A DNA stretch of 64,000 bases from an uncultured Fusobacteriaceae bacterium (GCA_947038515.1 CAMQWJ010000004.1:1-64000); one strand, 5' to 3'; positions 1 to 8,719 are shown, counted from the first letter of the stretch. Numbers and translations are program-made. Notes: generated by a model not told the origin, from the sequence alone.

Positions 1-54
1 ACCACGGACACGGAGATTTTCAGTCTCCTGCTCTACCGACTGAGCTATCTGGGC
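1..54 (-). tRNA. tRNA-Phe (GAA), partial at window edge
   Basis: Read on the minus strand, the sequence begins GCCCAGA, then a normal D-arm (AGCTCAGTCGGTAGAGC) and an anticodon stem GGAGA/TCTCC around loop CTGAAAA. The anticodon is therefore GAA, decoding Phe. The variable loop and the start of the T-arm follow, and the gene runs off the left edge, so the 3' acceptor strand is not visible. It is the last gene seen of a three-tRNA cluster transcribed leftward. Confidence 0.93.
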
Positions 55-59
55 AAATT

Positions 60-136
60 TGGCGGGAGTGACGAGACTCGAACTCGCGACCTCATGCGTG
101 ACAGGCATGCGCTCTAACCAACTGAGCTACACCCCC
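60..136 (-). tRNA. tRNA-Asp (GTC)
   Basis: The minus-strand cloverleaf has acceptor stem GGGGGTG/CACTCCC, D-arm TAGCTCAGTTGGTTAGAGC, and anticodon stem CATGC/GCATG around loop CTGTCAC, giving anticodon GTC. The T-arm is TCGCGAGTTCGAGTCTCG. The discriminator is G and the 3' CCA is encoded, giving 77 nt. It lies 5 bp upstream of tRNA-Phe and 10 bp downstream of tRNA-Val, so one transcript is likely. Confidence 0.97.
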
Positions 137-146
137 AAATTTTAAA

Positions 147-222
147 TGGTGGTCACAACAGGACTTGAACCTGTGACCCCCTGCTTGTAAGGCAGGTGCT
201 CTCCCAACTGAGCTATGCGACC
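147..222 (-). tRNA. tRNA-Val (TAC)
   Basis: The minus-strand cloverleaf of 76 nt has acceptor stem GGTCGCA/TGTGACC (with a wobble/mismatch), D-arm TAGCTCAGTTGGGAGAGC, and anticodon loop CTTACAA with anticodon TAC for Val. The T-arm contains GGTTCAAGTCC, and CCA is encoded. It is the promoter-proximal gene of the Val-Asp-Phe cluster. Confidence 0.97.
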
Positions 223-240
223 TTTTTTTTACTGCTCTAA

Positions 241-269
241 TTTATACCATGTTTTCCAAATTAATGCAA
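241..269 (-). promoter_or_regulatory. Promoter of the tRNA cluster
   Basis: On the minus strand TTGCAT (264-269) is followed after exactly 17 bp by TATAAA (241-246). A start near 234 would put the first base about 12 nt before tRNA-Val. This is a near-consensus housekeeping promoter, separating the tRNAs from the mutS2-to-holB run upstream. Confidence 0.75.
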
Positions 270-300
270 GGTTTTTTTTCACCATTTATATATATTTTTT

Positions 301-1221
301 TTATAAAATAAGCCTCAACATGCAACTACTCGTGTTTAGAGGCGAATGTAGCATATTTTTCACTTCTAATATTTTTTCTATTTTTAAATTTTCACTATTT
401 AAAAAGGCTAAATAATTTAAAATTAAAAATAAAATTTCTTTATTTTCCTTACTACCTCTAACTATGCCTTCTAAAACAAAAATTTTTTCTAAATCATTTA
501 TAAAGTTTATTTCATTTACAAATATTCTTAATGCATGATATAACTCTATTTTATTTTTAATCTCAGGATCCATACTATATTCTTCTACAATTTTTTCTAT
601 TTCTAAATAATTCCTCTTAGAGTTTAATAAATCTTCATTTTTATCTTTTAATTGTTTATACTCTAAAATATCTCTAGTTTTTCCAGCAAAAAAATTATAT
701 TCTTGTTCGTCCACACCAAGTTCATAAGAAGTTCTAGGAAGTATTTTTACTAAAGAGCTCCGAGATTTTATAGTAGATAAAATATTTAGTGTTGTTGTTA
801 AAAGAAAAAAATAATTACCATTATTTGGCTCTTCAATTGTTTTTAATAAAGCATTAAGTGAGGTCGTACTCATTTTTTCAATACCTTCAAGTATGAAGAT
901 TCTATTCCCACCTTCATATGAAGTAACTGACATTTTTCCGATCATTTCACGAATATCATTAATTTTTCCACCCGCTTCTTCTCTTAAAATTTCTAAATCT
1001 CCATGAGTACCACTTTCCATTCTAATACATGATTCACATTTTCCACAAAAATCATTTGATTTATTTTTACAAGTCAATATCTTTCCAAATACCATAGCAA
1101 CTTCTAACAGCTCTTTTTTATCATTACCATACAATAAATACGTTCCTGATTCTTTTTTTTCAATACTAAGATTTTTTATGATTTTTTTTATATTTTCATC
1201 CATTTTTAAAGTCTCTATCAT
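301..1221 (-). CDS. DNA polymerase III delta'-like clamp-loader subunit
   Basis: This 306-residue protein resembles the delta' (HolB) subunit of the clamp loader, which helps load the sliding clamp at replication forks. Visible features are a four-cysteine zinc motif (Cys51, 59, 62, 65), a degenerate P-loop region (LLYGNDKK, about 29-36) with no intact Walker A, a Walker-B-like RIFILEGIEKM (107-117), and the clamp-loader motif NALLKTIEEP (123-132). The usual SRC motif reads SRSS (153-156). A weak P-loop is typical of delta', which does not hydrolyse ATP. It begins 1 nt after the mreB stop and has only a weak ribosome-binding site, so coupled translation is likely. The last codons overlap a terminator-like hairpin. 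Confidence 0.8.
   Translation of the reverse strand: MIETLKMDENIKKIIKNLSIEKKESGTYLLYGNDKKELLEVAMVFGKILTCKNKSNDFCGKCESCIRMESGTHGDLEILREEAGGKINDIREMIGKMSVTSYEGGNRIFILEGIEKMSTTSLNALLKTIEEPNNGNYFFLLTTTLNILSTIKSRSSLVKILPRTSYELGVDEQEYNFFAGKTRDILEYKQLKDKNEDLLNSKRNYLEIEKIVEEYSMDPEIKNKIELYHALRIFVNEINFINDLEKIFVLEGIVRGSKENKEILFLILNYLAFLNSENLKIEKILEVKNMLHSPLNTSSCMLRLIL
312..343 (-). terminator. Terminator-like hairpin inside the 3' end of the delta' gene
   Basis: On the minus strand the arms GCCTC..AACA and TGTT..GAGGC can pair around a short loop, followed by TTATTTTATAA. The hairpin covers the last codons of the DNA polymerase III delta'-like gene (stop at 301). It would end the leftward mutS2-holB transcript before the tRNA promoter. 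The T-tract is interrupted, so efficiency is uncertain. Confidence 0.5.
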
Positions 1222-1222
1222 T

Positions 1223-2251
1223 TTATCTCTCGGCTTTCTCTATTTTCTTCAAATACTTCAGCTGTTGTAATGCTAAACCTGTCCCTATAACTACACTTTC
1301 CAATGGATTATCAGCTAATTTTACAATTAAATTAGTACAATTTGAAACTAAAGTTGTAAAGTTTTTAATTAAAGATCCACCACCTGTCATCACTATTCCA
1401 TCATCAACTATATCTGATGATAGTTCAGGGGGAGTTATTTCCAACACTTGTTTGATACAATCAACTATTTCCATTAATGAATCTTCCAAAGCTTTTGTTA
1501 TTTCTGTTGAAGTTAAAGTAACAGACTTTGGAAGTCCCATAATCATATCTCTTCCTTTAATAGTCAATGTTTCTTCATCTTCTAGAAGTATTGCACTTCC
1601 TATTTTAATTTTTATTTCTTCAGCAGTTCTCTCTCCAATTAGAAGATTATGTTTCTTTTTTACATACTTTATAATATCTAAATCAAAGTTATTTCCTGCA
1701 ACTCTTATGGTTTTACTTACAACAGTACCTCCTAATGAAATAACTGCAACGTCAGTAGAGCCTCCACCTATATCTACTATCATGTTTCCTCTTGGCTCAG
1801 AAATATTCATTCCAGAACCTAAGGCAGCTGCTCTCGCCTCTTCTATTAAATAAGCTTTTTTAGCTCCAGCAGAAATAGCTGATTCTAATACAGCTCTTTT
1901 TTCTACTCCTGTTACATCAATAGGGACACATATTATAATTTCTGGCATGAAAAAATTGTATTTTCCAAATACTTTTTTTATAAAATATTTAATCATAGCC
2001 TCAGTTATATCATAATCTGCAATTACTCCTTCACTCAATGGTTTTACTGCTATTATAGAGTCTGGAGTCTTTCCTATCATTTCTTTAGCTTCACTTCCAA
2101 TCGCTAAAACTTTTCTTGTCTCTCTATCTACTGCAACAACAGAAGGTTCGTTCAACACTATTTTTTTATGTCTTTCACTATAAACCAACGTATTTGCAGT
2201 TCCTAGGTCAATCCCTATTCTTCTACTATTGGAAAAATTAAAAAATTTCAT
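1223..2251 (-). CDS. mreB: Rod shape-determining protein MreB
   Basis: This is an actin-fold ATPase that forms membrane-associated filaments and guides lateral peptidoglycan synthesis. The N-terminal phosphate-1 motif GIDLGTANTLVY, the segment NEPSVVAVD, the phosphate-2 motif DIGGGSTDVAVISLGG and the adenosine motif MTGGGSLIKN are all present. At 342 residues it has full family length. The start is placed at the ATG at 2251, preceded by AAGGTGGTAAAA. A GTG three codons upstream forms part of that ribosome-binding site and is rejected. mreC and mreD do not follow, so this copy stands outside a classical mre operon. The mrnC stop lies about 10 nt upstream. Confidence 0.96.
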   Translation of the reverse strand: MKFFNFSNSRRIGIDLGTANTLVYSERHKKIVLNEPSVVAVDRETRKVLAIGSEAKEMIGKTPDSIIAVKPLSEGVIADYDITEAMIKYFIKKVFGKYNFFMPEIIICVPIDVTGVEKRAVLESAISAGAKKAYLIEEARAAALGSGMNISEPRGNMIVDIGGGSTDVAVISLGGTVVSKTIRVAGNNFDLDIIKYVKKKHNLLIGERTAEEIKIKIGSAILLEDEETLTIKGRDMIMGLPKSVTLTSTEITKALEDSLMEIVDCIKQVLEITPPELSSDIVDDGIVMTGGGSLIKNFTTLVSNCTNLIVKLADNPLESVVIGTGLALQQLKYLKKIEKAER

Positions 2252-2261
2252 TTTTACCACC

Positions 2262-2624
2262 TTATTTACATTTTTTTATAAAGTCTTGTATTTGCTCTGT
2301 ATTCCCTTCCAGATATAGAAACGCTACCAAAGCTTCAAAGGCTGTAGACTCTCTATATTCTGTAATGGTACACGATTTAGGAAATGTTTTTATATTACTA
2401 TTTTTTGCCCTTTTAACTATCATTTTTGCATTTTCTGATAAATCTTCAAATATTTCTTTAAGCAGTCTACTTTGAGCTTTTGCATTTACCATCGTTTTTA
2501 CTAATTTGTTTAAGTTTCGAATATTATAACCTTTTTCTATAGCATATTCTCGCACTTTTAATTCCCAAATAGCATCTCCTAAGTAAGCAAGAACTAGTCC
2601 ACTACTCTCTTTTACATTGACCAT
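2262..2624 (-). CDS. mrnC: Mini-ribonuclease III
   Basis: This 120-residue protein has an RNase III catalytic domain and no double-stranded-RNA-binding domain, as expected for MrnC, which matures 23S rRNA ends in Firmicutes and relatives. The acidic signature appears as YLGDAIWE (Asp17, Glu21) and ESTAFEALVAFLYLEG (Glu97 region). Its start overlaps the 3' end of cysS by 13 nt, a common mrnC arrangement. A full-length RNase III is encoded separately at 40056-40748, so the two enzymes coexist. Confidence 0.93.
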   Translation of the reverse strand: MVNVKESSGLVLAYLGDAIWELKVREYAIEKGYNIRNLNKLVKTMVNAKAQSRLLKEIFEDLSENAKMIVKRAKNSNIKTFPKSCTITEYRESTAFEALVAFLYLEGNTEQIQDFIKKCK

Positions 2625-4039
2625 TCCGTTCTATCCTTTCCATCTTTTATTTTAATCCCTAATTCACTTAATCCATCTCTAACTCTATCTGAAAACTCCC
2701 AATTTTTATTTTCTCTAGCTTCTCTTCTTAGTGTCAAGATAAATTCTAATAATTCCTCAGTCATACCTACTAATTTTTCCTCTGTTTCTAATTCAACTCC
2801 TAAAACCCCTGTAATTGTTTCTTCTACAAATTCGATTCCTTGCTTTAAAACTTCTATGCCCTCTTTTGCTAGCATTTCACCATCTAAAGTTTTATTTATT
2901 TCTTTTATAAAATCAAAAATTGTAGCAATCCCACCTGAAGTATTAAAGTCTTCATCCATAAATTCAACAAATTTTAATTTAGTTTTTTCTAATTCAATTT
3001 GAAGAGTTTCACCTAAATTTATTCCATAATTTGTAACATTACTATTTTCTAAAACTTTTTTTGCTCTCACAACCGTATTAATTATTCTTTCTAATCCCAC
3101 AGCACTCTGCTTTAGTTCCTCTTCAGAAAAATCAATAGGTTTTCTATAATGTGAACCTAGGGTAAAAAATCTAACTACATTTCCAGAATGTTTTTTCAAC
3201 ACTTCTCTCAAAAGAAAAAAATTGTTTTTCGATTTAGACATTTTTTCACCTTTAAAATTGATATAGCCATTATGAATCCAATATCTCGCAAAGTCTCCAC
3301 CAGTCGAGCATTTTGATTGTGCTATTTCATTTTCATGGTGTGGAAAAATAAGGTCTTGACCACCACCATGTATATCAAAAGAAGCTCCCAGATATTTGTT
3401 CGACATGGCTGAACATTCAATATGCCATCCAGGTCTTCCTTTCCCCCAAGGTGAATCCCAACTAGGCTCTCCCTCTTTTGCTCTCTTCCACAGAGCAAAG
3501 TCAAGAGGTGAGTTTTTTATTTCATTAACATTTATTCTTGAACCACTTCTAAGTTCATCTATTTTTTGTTTTGATAATTCTCCATATTTTACTTTATAAT
3601 TTTCAACATTAAAATAAACATCACCGTTTACTTCATAGGCATATTTTTTTTCCATCAATATTTCTATTAACTCTATCATTTCTGGAATATTATCTGTTGC
3701 TCTTGGTCTAATTAAACCTTCTTCTTTTAAATTCAACTTCCCTGTATCTTCAAAGTAAGCTTCAATGTATTTATCTGCTACTTCTTTTAATGATATCCCC
3801 TCTTCATTAGCCTTTACTATCATTTTATCATCAACATCTGTAAAATTTTGAACATATTTAACTTCATATCCTCTATATTCAAAATATCTTCTCACTGTAT
3901 CAAAAAACATTGCTGGTCTGGCATTTCCTATATGAATATAGTTATATACTGTTGGCCCACAAACATACATCGAAATTTTACCAAGTTCAATTGGAATAAA
4001 CTCTTCAATTTTACCCTTTAATGTATTATATATTCGCAC
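2612..4039 (-). CDS. cysS: Cysteinyl-tRNA synthetase
   Basis: This class I synthetase charges tRNA-Cys. It shows the HIGH variant HIGN (36-39), the zinc ligands Cys27, Cys209, His234 and Glu238 in the conserved settings CGPTVYN, GWHIECS and HHENE, and the KMSKS loop at 266-270. The length of 475 residues is normal. The start is GTG at 4039, with GGAGGAG five bases upstream. It overlaps mrnC and lies about 40 nt downstream of the unknown anchored protein. Confidence 0.97.
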   Translation of the reverse strand: MRIYNTLKGKIEEFIPIELGKISMYVCGPTVYNYIHIGNARPAMFFDTVRRYFEYRGYEVKYVQNFTDVDDKMIVKANEEGISLKEVADKYIEAYFEDTGKLNLKEEGLIRPRATDNIPEMIELIEILMEKKYAYEVNGDVYFNVENYKVKYGELSKQKIDELRSGSRINVNEIKNSPLDFALWKRAKEGEPSWDSPWGKGRPGWHIECSAMSNKYLGASFDIHGGGQDLIFPHHENEIAQSKCSTGGDFARYWIHNGYINFKGEKMSKSKNNFFLLREVLKKHSGNVVRFFTLGSHYRKPIDFSEEELKQSAVGLERIINTVVRAKKVLENSNVTNYGINLGETLQIELEKTKLKFVEFMDEDFNTSGGIATIFDFIKEINKTLDGEMLAKEGIEVLKQGIEFVEETITGVLGVELETEEKLVGMTEELLEFILTLRREARENKNWEFSDRVRDGLSELGIKIKDGKDRTEWSM

Positions 4040-4077
4040 CAGTTCTCCTCCTTATTTATCTTTATTTATCCTTAAAT

Positions 4078-5316
4078 TTAGTTATTTATTTCTTTTTTTA
4101 TCATGTTGATAAAGTCTTCACTTAGTACAATTGTTCCTTCTGAATCAATAACATTATTTTTATAATACGATTCTATTTCTACATCCATTTTTTCGCTTTG
4201 AGACTGATTTAGATATAAAAATTGATTTTTTTTCATTGATTTTTTAGGATTACTCTTCCCTAATTTCTCTTTTCCTATATAAAGCAAATTTCCTTCTATT
4301 TCTGCATGGTATCTAAGTCCTAACTTATTTAAGAACTCTACTGTTTCTACTACTTTCTTTGCTGTTTCTATTTTTTTCAAAGTTATTATTCCAGATTCTT
4401 TCTCCATATCATACACTATTTCATTTCCAACAGAAGATAAAATTTCATTTAAACTAACTTTAAAAGAAGAATAAATTAACTTTTCTACTAAATTTAGCAC
4501 TTCCTTAACCTCTAACTTTTCTTTAAAAGCTTCCATAAAAATATTTACATTCTCAAAATTTACACCAGATATATATAAAGATTTTTCTGAAACATAATCG
4601 CTAAGAACAGTTACTTTAGGAATTGCTATTATGTCTTTATATTCACTTTTCCATTTATCAGACCCTTTATAACTAAAAGTGTTATTTGTATAATTTGCTG
4701 AAAAAACAGCTTTCTCAATAAATACTTTTTTATTTTTTTCCATATTTAAAATAATTGTTCCTAAATTTCCTTTTTTATTTTTATTTAATGCTTTTTTTAT
4801 TGAATCATCTATTACTAGTTCAGATGTTAGTACTGAATTTATAGTTTCTATATTTCTACTTAATACAAAACTTCCTTTATAAGGTTTCATGTATAATTTT
4901 TTTAAGTTCGTTATCCCTAATAATTTTAGATCTTTTTCATAATATTTTGCATATTCGTCCTTTAAAGTATAGATATCACCACTTTTTGAAAAATATTCAT
5001 TTATTTTTAATGAGATTATAGGAAATTTTAAACCTGCATGTAGTATCACTACCCCCTCTTTCTTATGTGAAAAAGCATAGATTCCATCAACATATTTTTT
5101 TAATTGATTAATTTTTACAATTTCATTTTCTACCTTAGCTCCAAATTTGGAAAAATCATCATATTTTTTACCACTTAAATTCTCATTAGCATAAATCATC
5201 TCATTATTTGAATTAAAAAACACCCTTGGTGAAACCAAATACATTTGTTTATAACCCACTATCCCACCAATAATAATTATACTTAGAACTGATAGAAATA
5301 TTATCAATTTTTTCAT
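4078..5316 (-). CDS. Unknown membrane-anchored extracytoplasmic protein
   Basis: I do not recognise a family. The 412-residue product (start ATG at 5316 behind GGGAGGAAAA; the earlier TTG is part of that site) opens with MKKLIIFLSVLSIIIIGGIV, a single uncleaved membrane segment or signal anchor with no lipobox cysteine. The remainder is lysine- and asparagine-rich, with beta-prone stretches and no cysteine cluster or obvious catalytic motif. It has its own extended -10 promoter upstream and precedes cysS. A role at the cell envelope is inferred only from the anchor. Confidence 0.75.
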   Translation of the reverse strand: MKKLIIFLSVLSIIIIGGIVGYKQMYLVSPRVFFNSNNEMIYANENLSGKKYDDFSKFGAKVENEIVKINQLKKYVDGIYAFSHKKEGVVILHAGLKFPIISLKINEYFSKSGDIYTLKDEYAKYYEKDLKLLGITNLKKLYMKPYKGSFVLSRNIETINSVLTSELVIDDSIKKALNKNKKGNLGTIILNMEKNKKVFIEKAVFSANYTNNTFSYKGSDKWKSEYKDIIAIPKVTVLSDYVSEKSLYISGVNFENVNIFMEAFKEKLEVKEVLNLVEKLIYSSFKVSLNEILSSVGNEIVYDMEKESGIITLKKIETAKKVVETVEFLNKLGLRYHAEIEGNLLYIGKEKLGKSNPKKSMKKNQFLYLNQSQSEKMDVEIESYYKNNVIDSEGTIVLSEDFINMIKKEINN

Positions 5317-5366
5317 TTTTCCTCCCAATAGTTTATATTCTTTAAAATTTTATTTTACTTAGAAAT

Positions 5367-5372
5367 AGTATA
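5367..5372 (-). promoter_or_regulatory. Extended -10 promoter before the unknown anchored protein
   Basis: On the minus strand TATACT is preceded by TGT, forming an extended -10 element (TGnTATACT). It lies about 50 nt upstream of the start at 5316. No good -35 hexamer is visible, as is usual for extended -10 promoters. Confidence 0.5.
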
Positions 5373-5418
5373 ACATATTTCTTTTAAAATTTTCACTTCA
5401 TTTTTTAATTTAATTTAT

Positions 5419-6117
5419 TTATAAATTTCTTAGATATTTCAAATCATCAATAGTAGTTATTTTAATATTTTCATAATCACCATTCAGAACCTTTATTTTC
5501 CCACCAATCTTTTCAATTAATGAACTATCATCAGTCCCTATAAATCCAATTTCTTCACTTTTTAAATATGCTTTTTTTAATATTTCACTTCTAAAAATTT
5601 GTGGCGTTTGTGCGTTTATAAGTTCTTCTCTCTTTAATGTTTTAATAATTATATTTTCATCATTGACTATTTTTATTGTATCTTTTGTTTTAACCCCTAT
5701 GACAACTCCATCTATATCTTCATTTTTTTTCAGATAATTAATTCCATCCAAAATATATTCTTCTTTTATAAATGGCCTAACACCGTCATGAACAAGAATA
5801 ATTCCATCAGAGCAACTTTTTAAGGCGTTCATTACAGAGTCTTGCCTTTCCTTCCCACCACAAACTATAGTTTTTACTTTACTTATTTTTTCTAATTCAC
5901 ATTGTTCTTCAACATATTTAATATCTTCTGGTGAAGTCACAATAATTATTTCATCTATTAAGTTACATTTTTCACTTACTATTACAGAGTTCATAAACAT
6001 TGGGCGTCCTAAAAATTCCAAATACTGTTTTTTATTTTCTAAATTCATTCTTTTGCCTGAACCACCACAAAGTATTATAATAGTGTGTTTTTCTATTTGA
6101 GCATTACAACAGTACAC
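5419..6117 (-). CDS. ispD: 2-C-methyl-D-erythritol 4-phosphate cytidylyltransferase
   Basis: IspD converts MEP and CTP to CDP-methylerythritol in the MEP isoprenoid pathway. The N-terminal nucleotide-binding motif LCGGSGKRM (16-24) and the KKQYLEFLGRPM segment, VHDGVRPF and TPQIF are all visible. The length of 232 residues is normal. The start is GTG at 6117, overlapping the end of mutS2 by 25 nt, with AAGGGGGA inside mutS2 as ribosome-binding site. There is no other in-frame start before the active-site motif. Confidence 0.93.
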   Translation of the reverse strand: MYCCNAQIEKHTIIILCGGSGKRMNLENKKQYLEFLGRPMFMNSVIVSEKCNLIDEIIIVTSPEDIKYVEEQCELEKISKVKTIVCGGKERQDSVMNALKSCSDGIILVHDGVRPFIKEEYILDGINYLKKNEDIDGVVIGVKTKDTIKIVNDENIIIKTLKREELINAQTPQIFRSEILKKAYLKSEEIGFIGTDDSSLIEKIGGKIKVLNGDYENIKITTIDDLKYLRNL

Positions 6118-8432
6118 CCCATTCCCCCTTCATTGTGACCCCCTACACGGAATTCTTTCACATATCTAGAAGTCTTCAAAAATTTAATTACTCCATCTCT
6201 CAATGCTCCTGTTCCCTTTCCATGAACAACAAAAACTTCTGTATAACCACTCATTACTGCACGATCAAAATATGTTTCCAATTCACAAATCCCTTCATCA
6301 ACCATTTTTCCTCTAATATCAATTTGATATTTAACACCTGTAGCTTTGTGATTTCCAGCTTGAGTATATACTTTTTTCTTTTCTACTTCTGTTTTCTTTA
6401 TATCTGAAAAAGGAAGCTCCATTTTAAGTATCCCTATTTGAACTACTGAAGTCTCTTTTGATTTATTTAACTTAAGAACTGTTCCATATTGATTTAAACT
6501 CTTAATAAATATTTTATCTCCCTCTTTAAAATCTATATTAAATGGAGTTTTTATTTTTACAACAACTTCTTTCTTCTTCTCTTCATTAAGTGAACTTCTT
6601 AACTGTGTTAAACTTTTCTGTACATCTTTTAATTCACTCTTTTTACTATCTTCTTTTTGAATTTTTTCTATCATATTTCTTGCTTTAAATGTCATTTCTT
6701 TTAACATTGCTTCAGCTTTTTCATAAGTTTTTTTTATTATTTCATTTTTTTCACTTTCAAAATCTGCTAATTTAATACGATGTTCCTCTCTATCTTTTAT
6801 CGATTCTAATCTTAGCTTTTCTATTTCAATCTTCATTTCGTCTAATTCTTCGGACTTCTCTTTTATATTTAATATCATTTTTTCGACTTTTTTATTATCA
6901 TCACTTATATATGATTTTGCCCTATCTATAATTTCCTGTGATATCCCTAGTCTTTTTGCAATTGTTAAAGCATTACTTTCTCCTGGAATACCAATCAATA
7001 ATCTATAAGTTGGGGATAAAGTCTCCACATTAAATTCCATAGAGGCTGTTTCTATTCCTATATCATTATATCCGTAAGCTTTAACTTCACTATAGTGAGT
7101 CGTAATTATAGATTTGCATTTTTTATTTTTTAGATGATCAATAACAGCCATAGCAAAAGCTGACCCCTCAACGGGATCTGTTCCAGAGCCTAATTCATCT
7201 AATAAAATCAAGCTGTTTTTTGTTGCACTATCTAATATTTCTTGAATATTTTTCAAATGACCTGAAAAAGATGATAGTGATTGCTCTATACTTTGTTCAT
7301 CCCCTATATCAGCATATACACCATTAAACATTCCAATCGTTGTCTGTTCTCCAACTGGTACTGGAATTCCTGAAAGAGCCATTAAAGTTATTAAACCTGC
7401 TGTCTTTAATGCCACTGTTTTTCCACCAGTATTTGGTCCTGTTATTAATAGTGTATTATACTCTTTTCCTATTTCAAATGTAATAGGAACTACCTTATCA
7501 ATATCTATAAGTGGATGTCTTCCATCTACAACATTTAAATATTCTCTTGTATTTATATTAGGTACTATTGATTTTTTTTCAATAGCATAACAAGATTTTG
7601 AGTTAAAAAAATCCAAATCTAAAATTGCTATTCCTATGTTAGAGATATTTGCACTATTTTCACGTAGCAATGACGCTATTTTTAATAAAATTTTTCTTAT
7701 TTCACTTTTTTCTCGAATCTCTAGTTCTCTCATTTTATTATTTAGAGATACAATTGCAAGTGGTTCTACAAAAACTGTTTGACCACTAGAAGAACGATCG
7801 TGCTCGATTCCTTTTATAATTCCCTTAAAATCTGTTTTTATTGGTATGACACTTCTTCCATCTCGTGTTGTTACTATTTTTTCTTGAACAGCATTTGAAT
7901 AAGAGGGATTCGTGAACAAATCTTCAAATTTTTGTTTTATATTATTATTTAAAACTCTCTTATGATTTCTAATCTCTCTCAACTCAAGTGAAGCTTCATC
8001 TTTTATATTTTTTTCATTATCAACAGTTTTATTTATAATATCTTCAATATGTTTCAATGGAAATATTTCTGAAAATTTAGAACATAAAGATTTATATTTT
8101 TGTAATTCTTCTAATCTTATCTTAAATATTCTAAATAATCTTAAATTTTGATTTAAAACATATAATTCTTCTGCTTCTAAAAAATTACCCACTAATTCTA
8201 TTTTTTTATTCAAGTAGCAAATATCATTTATTCCAATTGGCTCAAAGCCCCCATCAAATTTTATAAAATCTATAAAATCTCTTATGATTTCAAACTCTCG
8301 GTTTAACATTGAAAAATCTCTATATGGTTCTAACTTTATAATTCTTTCATAAGTTGTTGAAACACTACTATATGAAGCTACTTCTTCTCTTAACTTATCA
8401 AACTCTAGCACTGAATAGCTGTGACGATTCAT
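6093..8432 (-). CDS. mutS2: MutS2 family ATPase/endonuclease
   Basis: MutS2 lacks the mismatch-recognition domain and acts in suppression of recombination and rescue of collided ribosomes, depending on the species. The MutS core is followed by Walker A GPNTGGKT (332-339 from this start), Walker B LILLDELGSGTDP, a long charged coiled coil, and a C-terminal Smr nuclease domain with DIRG and HGKGTGALRDG. The start is the ATG at 8432, preceded by AAAGGAG. An ATG 14 codons upstream has no comparable site. At 779 residues it is full length. Confidence 0.95.
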   Translation of the reverse strand: MNRHSYSVLEFDKLREEVASYSSVSTTYERIIKLEPYRDFSMLNREFEIIRDFIDFIKFDGGFEPIGINDICYLNKKIELVGNFLEAEELYVLNQNLRLFRIFKIRLEELQKYKSLCSKFSEIFPLKHIEDIINKTVDNEKNIKDEASLELREIRNHKRVLNNNIKQKFEDLFTNPSYSNAVQEKIVTTRDGRSVIPIKTDFKGIIKGIEHDRSSSGQTVFVEPLAIVSLNNKMRELEIREKSEIRKILLKIASLLRENSANISNIGIAILDLDFFNSKSCYAIEKKSIVPNINTREYLNVVDGRHPLIDIDKVVPITFEIGKEYNTLLITGPNTGGKTVALKTAGLITLMALSGIPVPVGEQTTIGMFNGVYADIGDEQSIEQSLSSFSGHLKNIQEILDSATKNSLILLDELGSGTDPVEGSAFAMAVIDHLKNKKCKSIITTHYSEVKAYGYNDIGIETASMEFNVETLSPTYRLLIGIPGESNALTIAKRLGISQEIIDRAKSYISDDNKKVEKMILNIKEKSEELDEMKIEIEKLRLESIKDREEHRIKLADFESEKNEIIKKTYEKAEAMLKEMTFKARNMIEKIQKEDSKKSELKDVQKSLTQLRSSLNEEKKKEVVVKIKTPFNIDFKEGDKIFIKSLNQYGTVLKLNKSKETSVVQIGILKMELPFSDIKKTEVEKKKVYTQAGNHKATGVKYQIDIRGKMVDEGICELETYFDRAVMSGYTEVFVVHGKGTGALRDGVIKFLKTSRYVKEFRVGGHNEGGMGCTVVMLK

Positions 8433-8544
8433 ACTTACTCTCCTTTCAACCCTAATTTTTTCAGTATCAATCAATACTTTTAGTATTTTTTATTGGGGAT
8501 GTCTTTTATTTATTAACTCTATTATACTTGTTTTTCTTAGAGCT

Positions 8545-8577
8545 TTCAATAACTTTTTTAAAAAAAAGATTATTGAA
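8545..8577. repeat. Long AT-rich inverted repeat
   Basis: TTCAATAA and TTATTGAA flank a TTTTTT/AAAAAA core, so the whole 33 bp can fold back. Neither strand has a following T-run, so it is not a standard terminator. It lies between mutS2 and the first lipoprotein gene. Confidence 0.5.
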
Positions 8578-8615
8578 TAAAAAAAACACTCCTCCAATCT
8601 ACAGAAATAGTGTTT
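8577..8615 (-). terminator. Leftward intrinsic terminator upstream of mutS2
   Basis: On the minus strand AAACACT and AGTGTTT pair around an 18-nt loop and are followed by a run of T. It would stop leftward transcription about 145 nt before the mutS2 start. No leftward gene lies between it and the rightward lipoprotein gene, so it may protect mutS2 from antisense transcription or be a remnant. Confidence 0.55.
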
Positions 8616-8620
8616 CAAAA

Positions 8621-8719
8621 GTTATCAACATCGACTAGTTGACGTTTAAATCAAAAACTAGTATACTCATAGATATTAATTAAAACAAAAAAAACAAAGG
8701 GGGAAATATGAAAAAATTA
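8621..8719 (+). repeat. 99-bp promoter/leader repeat, copy 1
   Basis: This segment matches 9831-9929 at 95 of 99 positions with no gaps. Each copy holds a promoter, an AT-rich leader, the ribosome-binding site AAAGGGGGAAAT and the first four codons of a lipoprotein gene. The proteins diverge immediately afterwards, so similarity is confined to control sequence plus the signal-peptide start. Confidence 0.9.
8639..8667 (+). promoter_or_regulatory. Promoter of lipoprotein gene 1
   Basis: TTGACG (8639-8644) and TATACT (8662-8667) are separated by exactly 17 bp. This is a strong housekeeping-type promoter inside the 99-bp repeat. In this copy the -35 box overlaps the 3' arm of TCAAC/GTTGA, a small inverted repeat that is broken in copy 2. 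Confidence 0.8.

Noticed and set aside
1452-1853. 133-codon frame antisense to mreB
   Set aside because: The mreB frame on the other strand is unambiguous, and the antisense product is a serine/isoleucine-rich mirror of it.
8639-8667. CRISPR or regulatory repeat array around the lipoprotein genes
   Set aside because: Only two copies exist, 1.2 kb apart, each with a gene attached; there is no regular spacing or spacer set. No CRISPR array was seen anywhere in the window.
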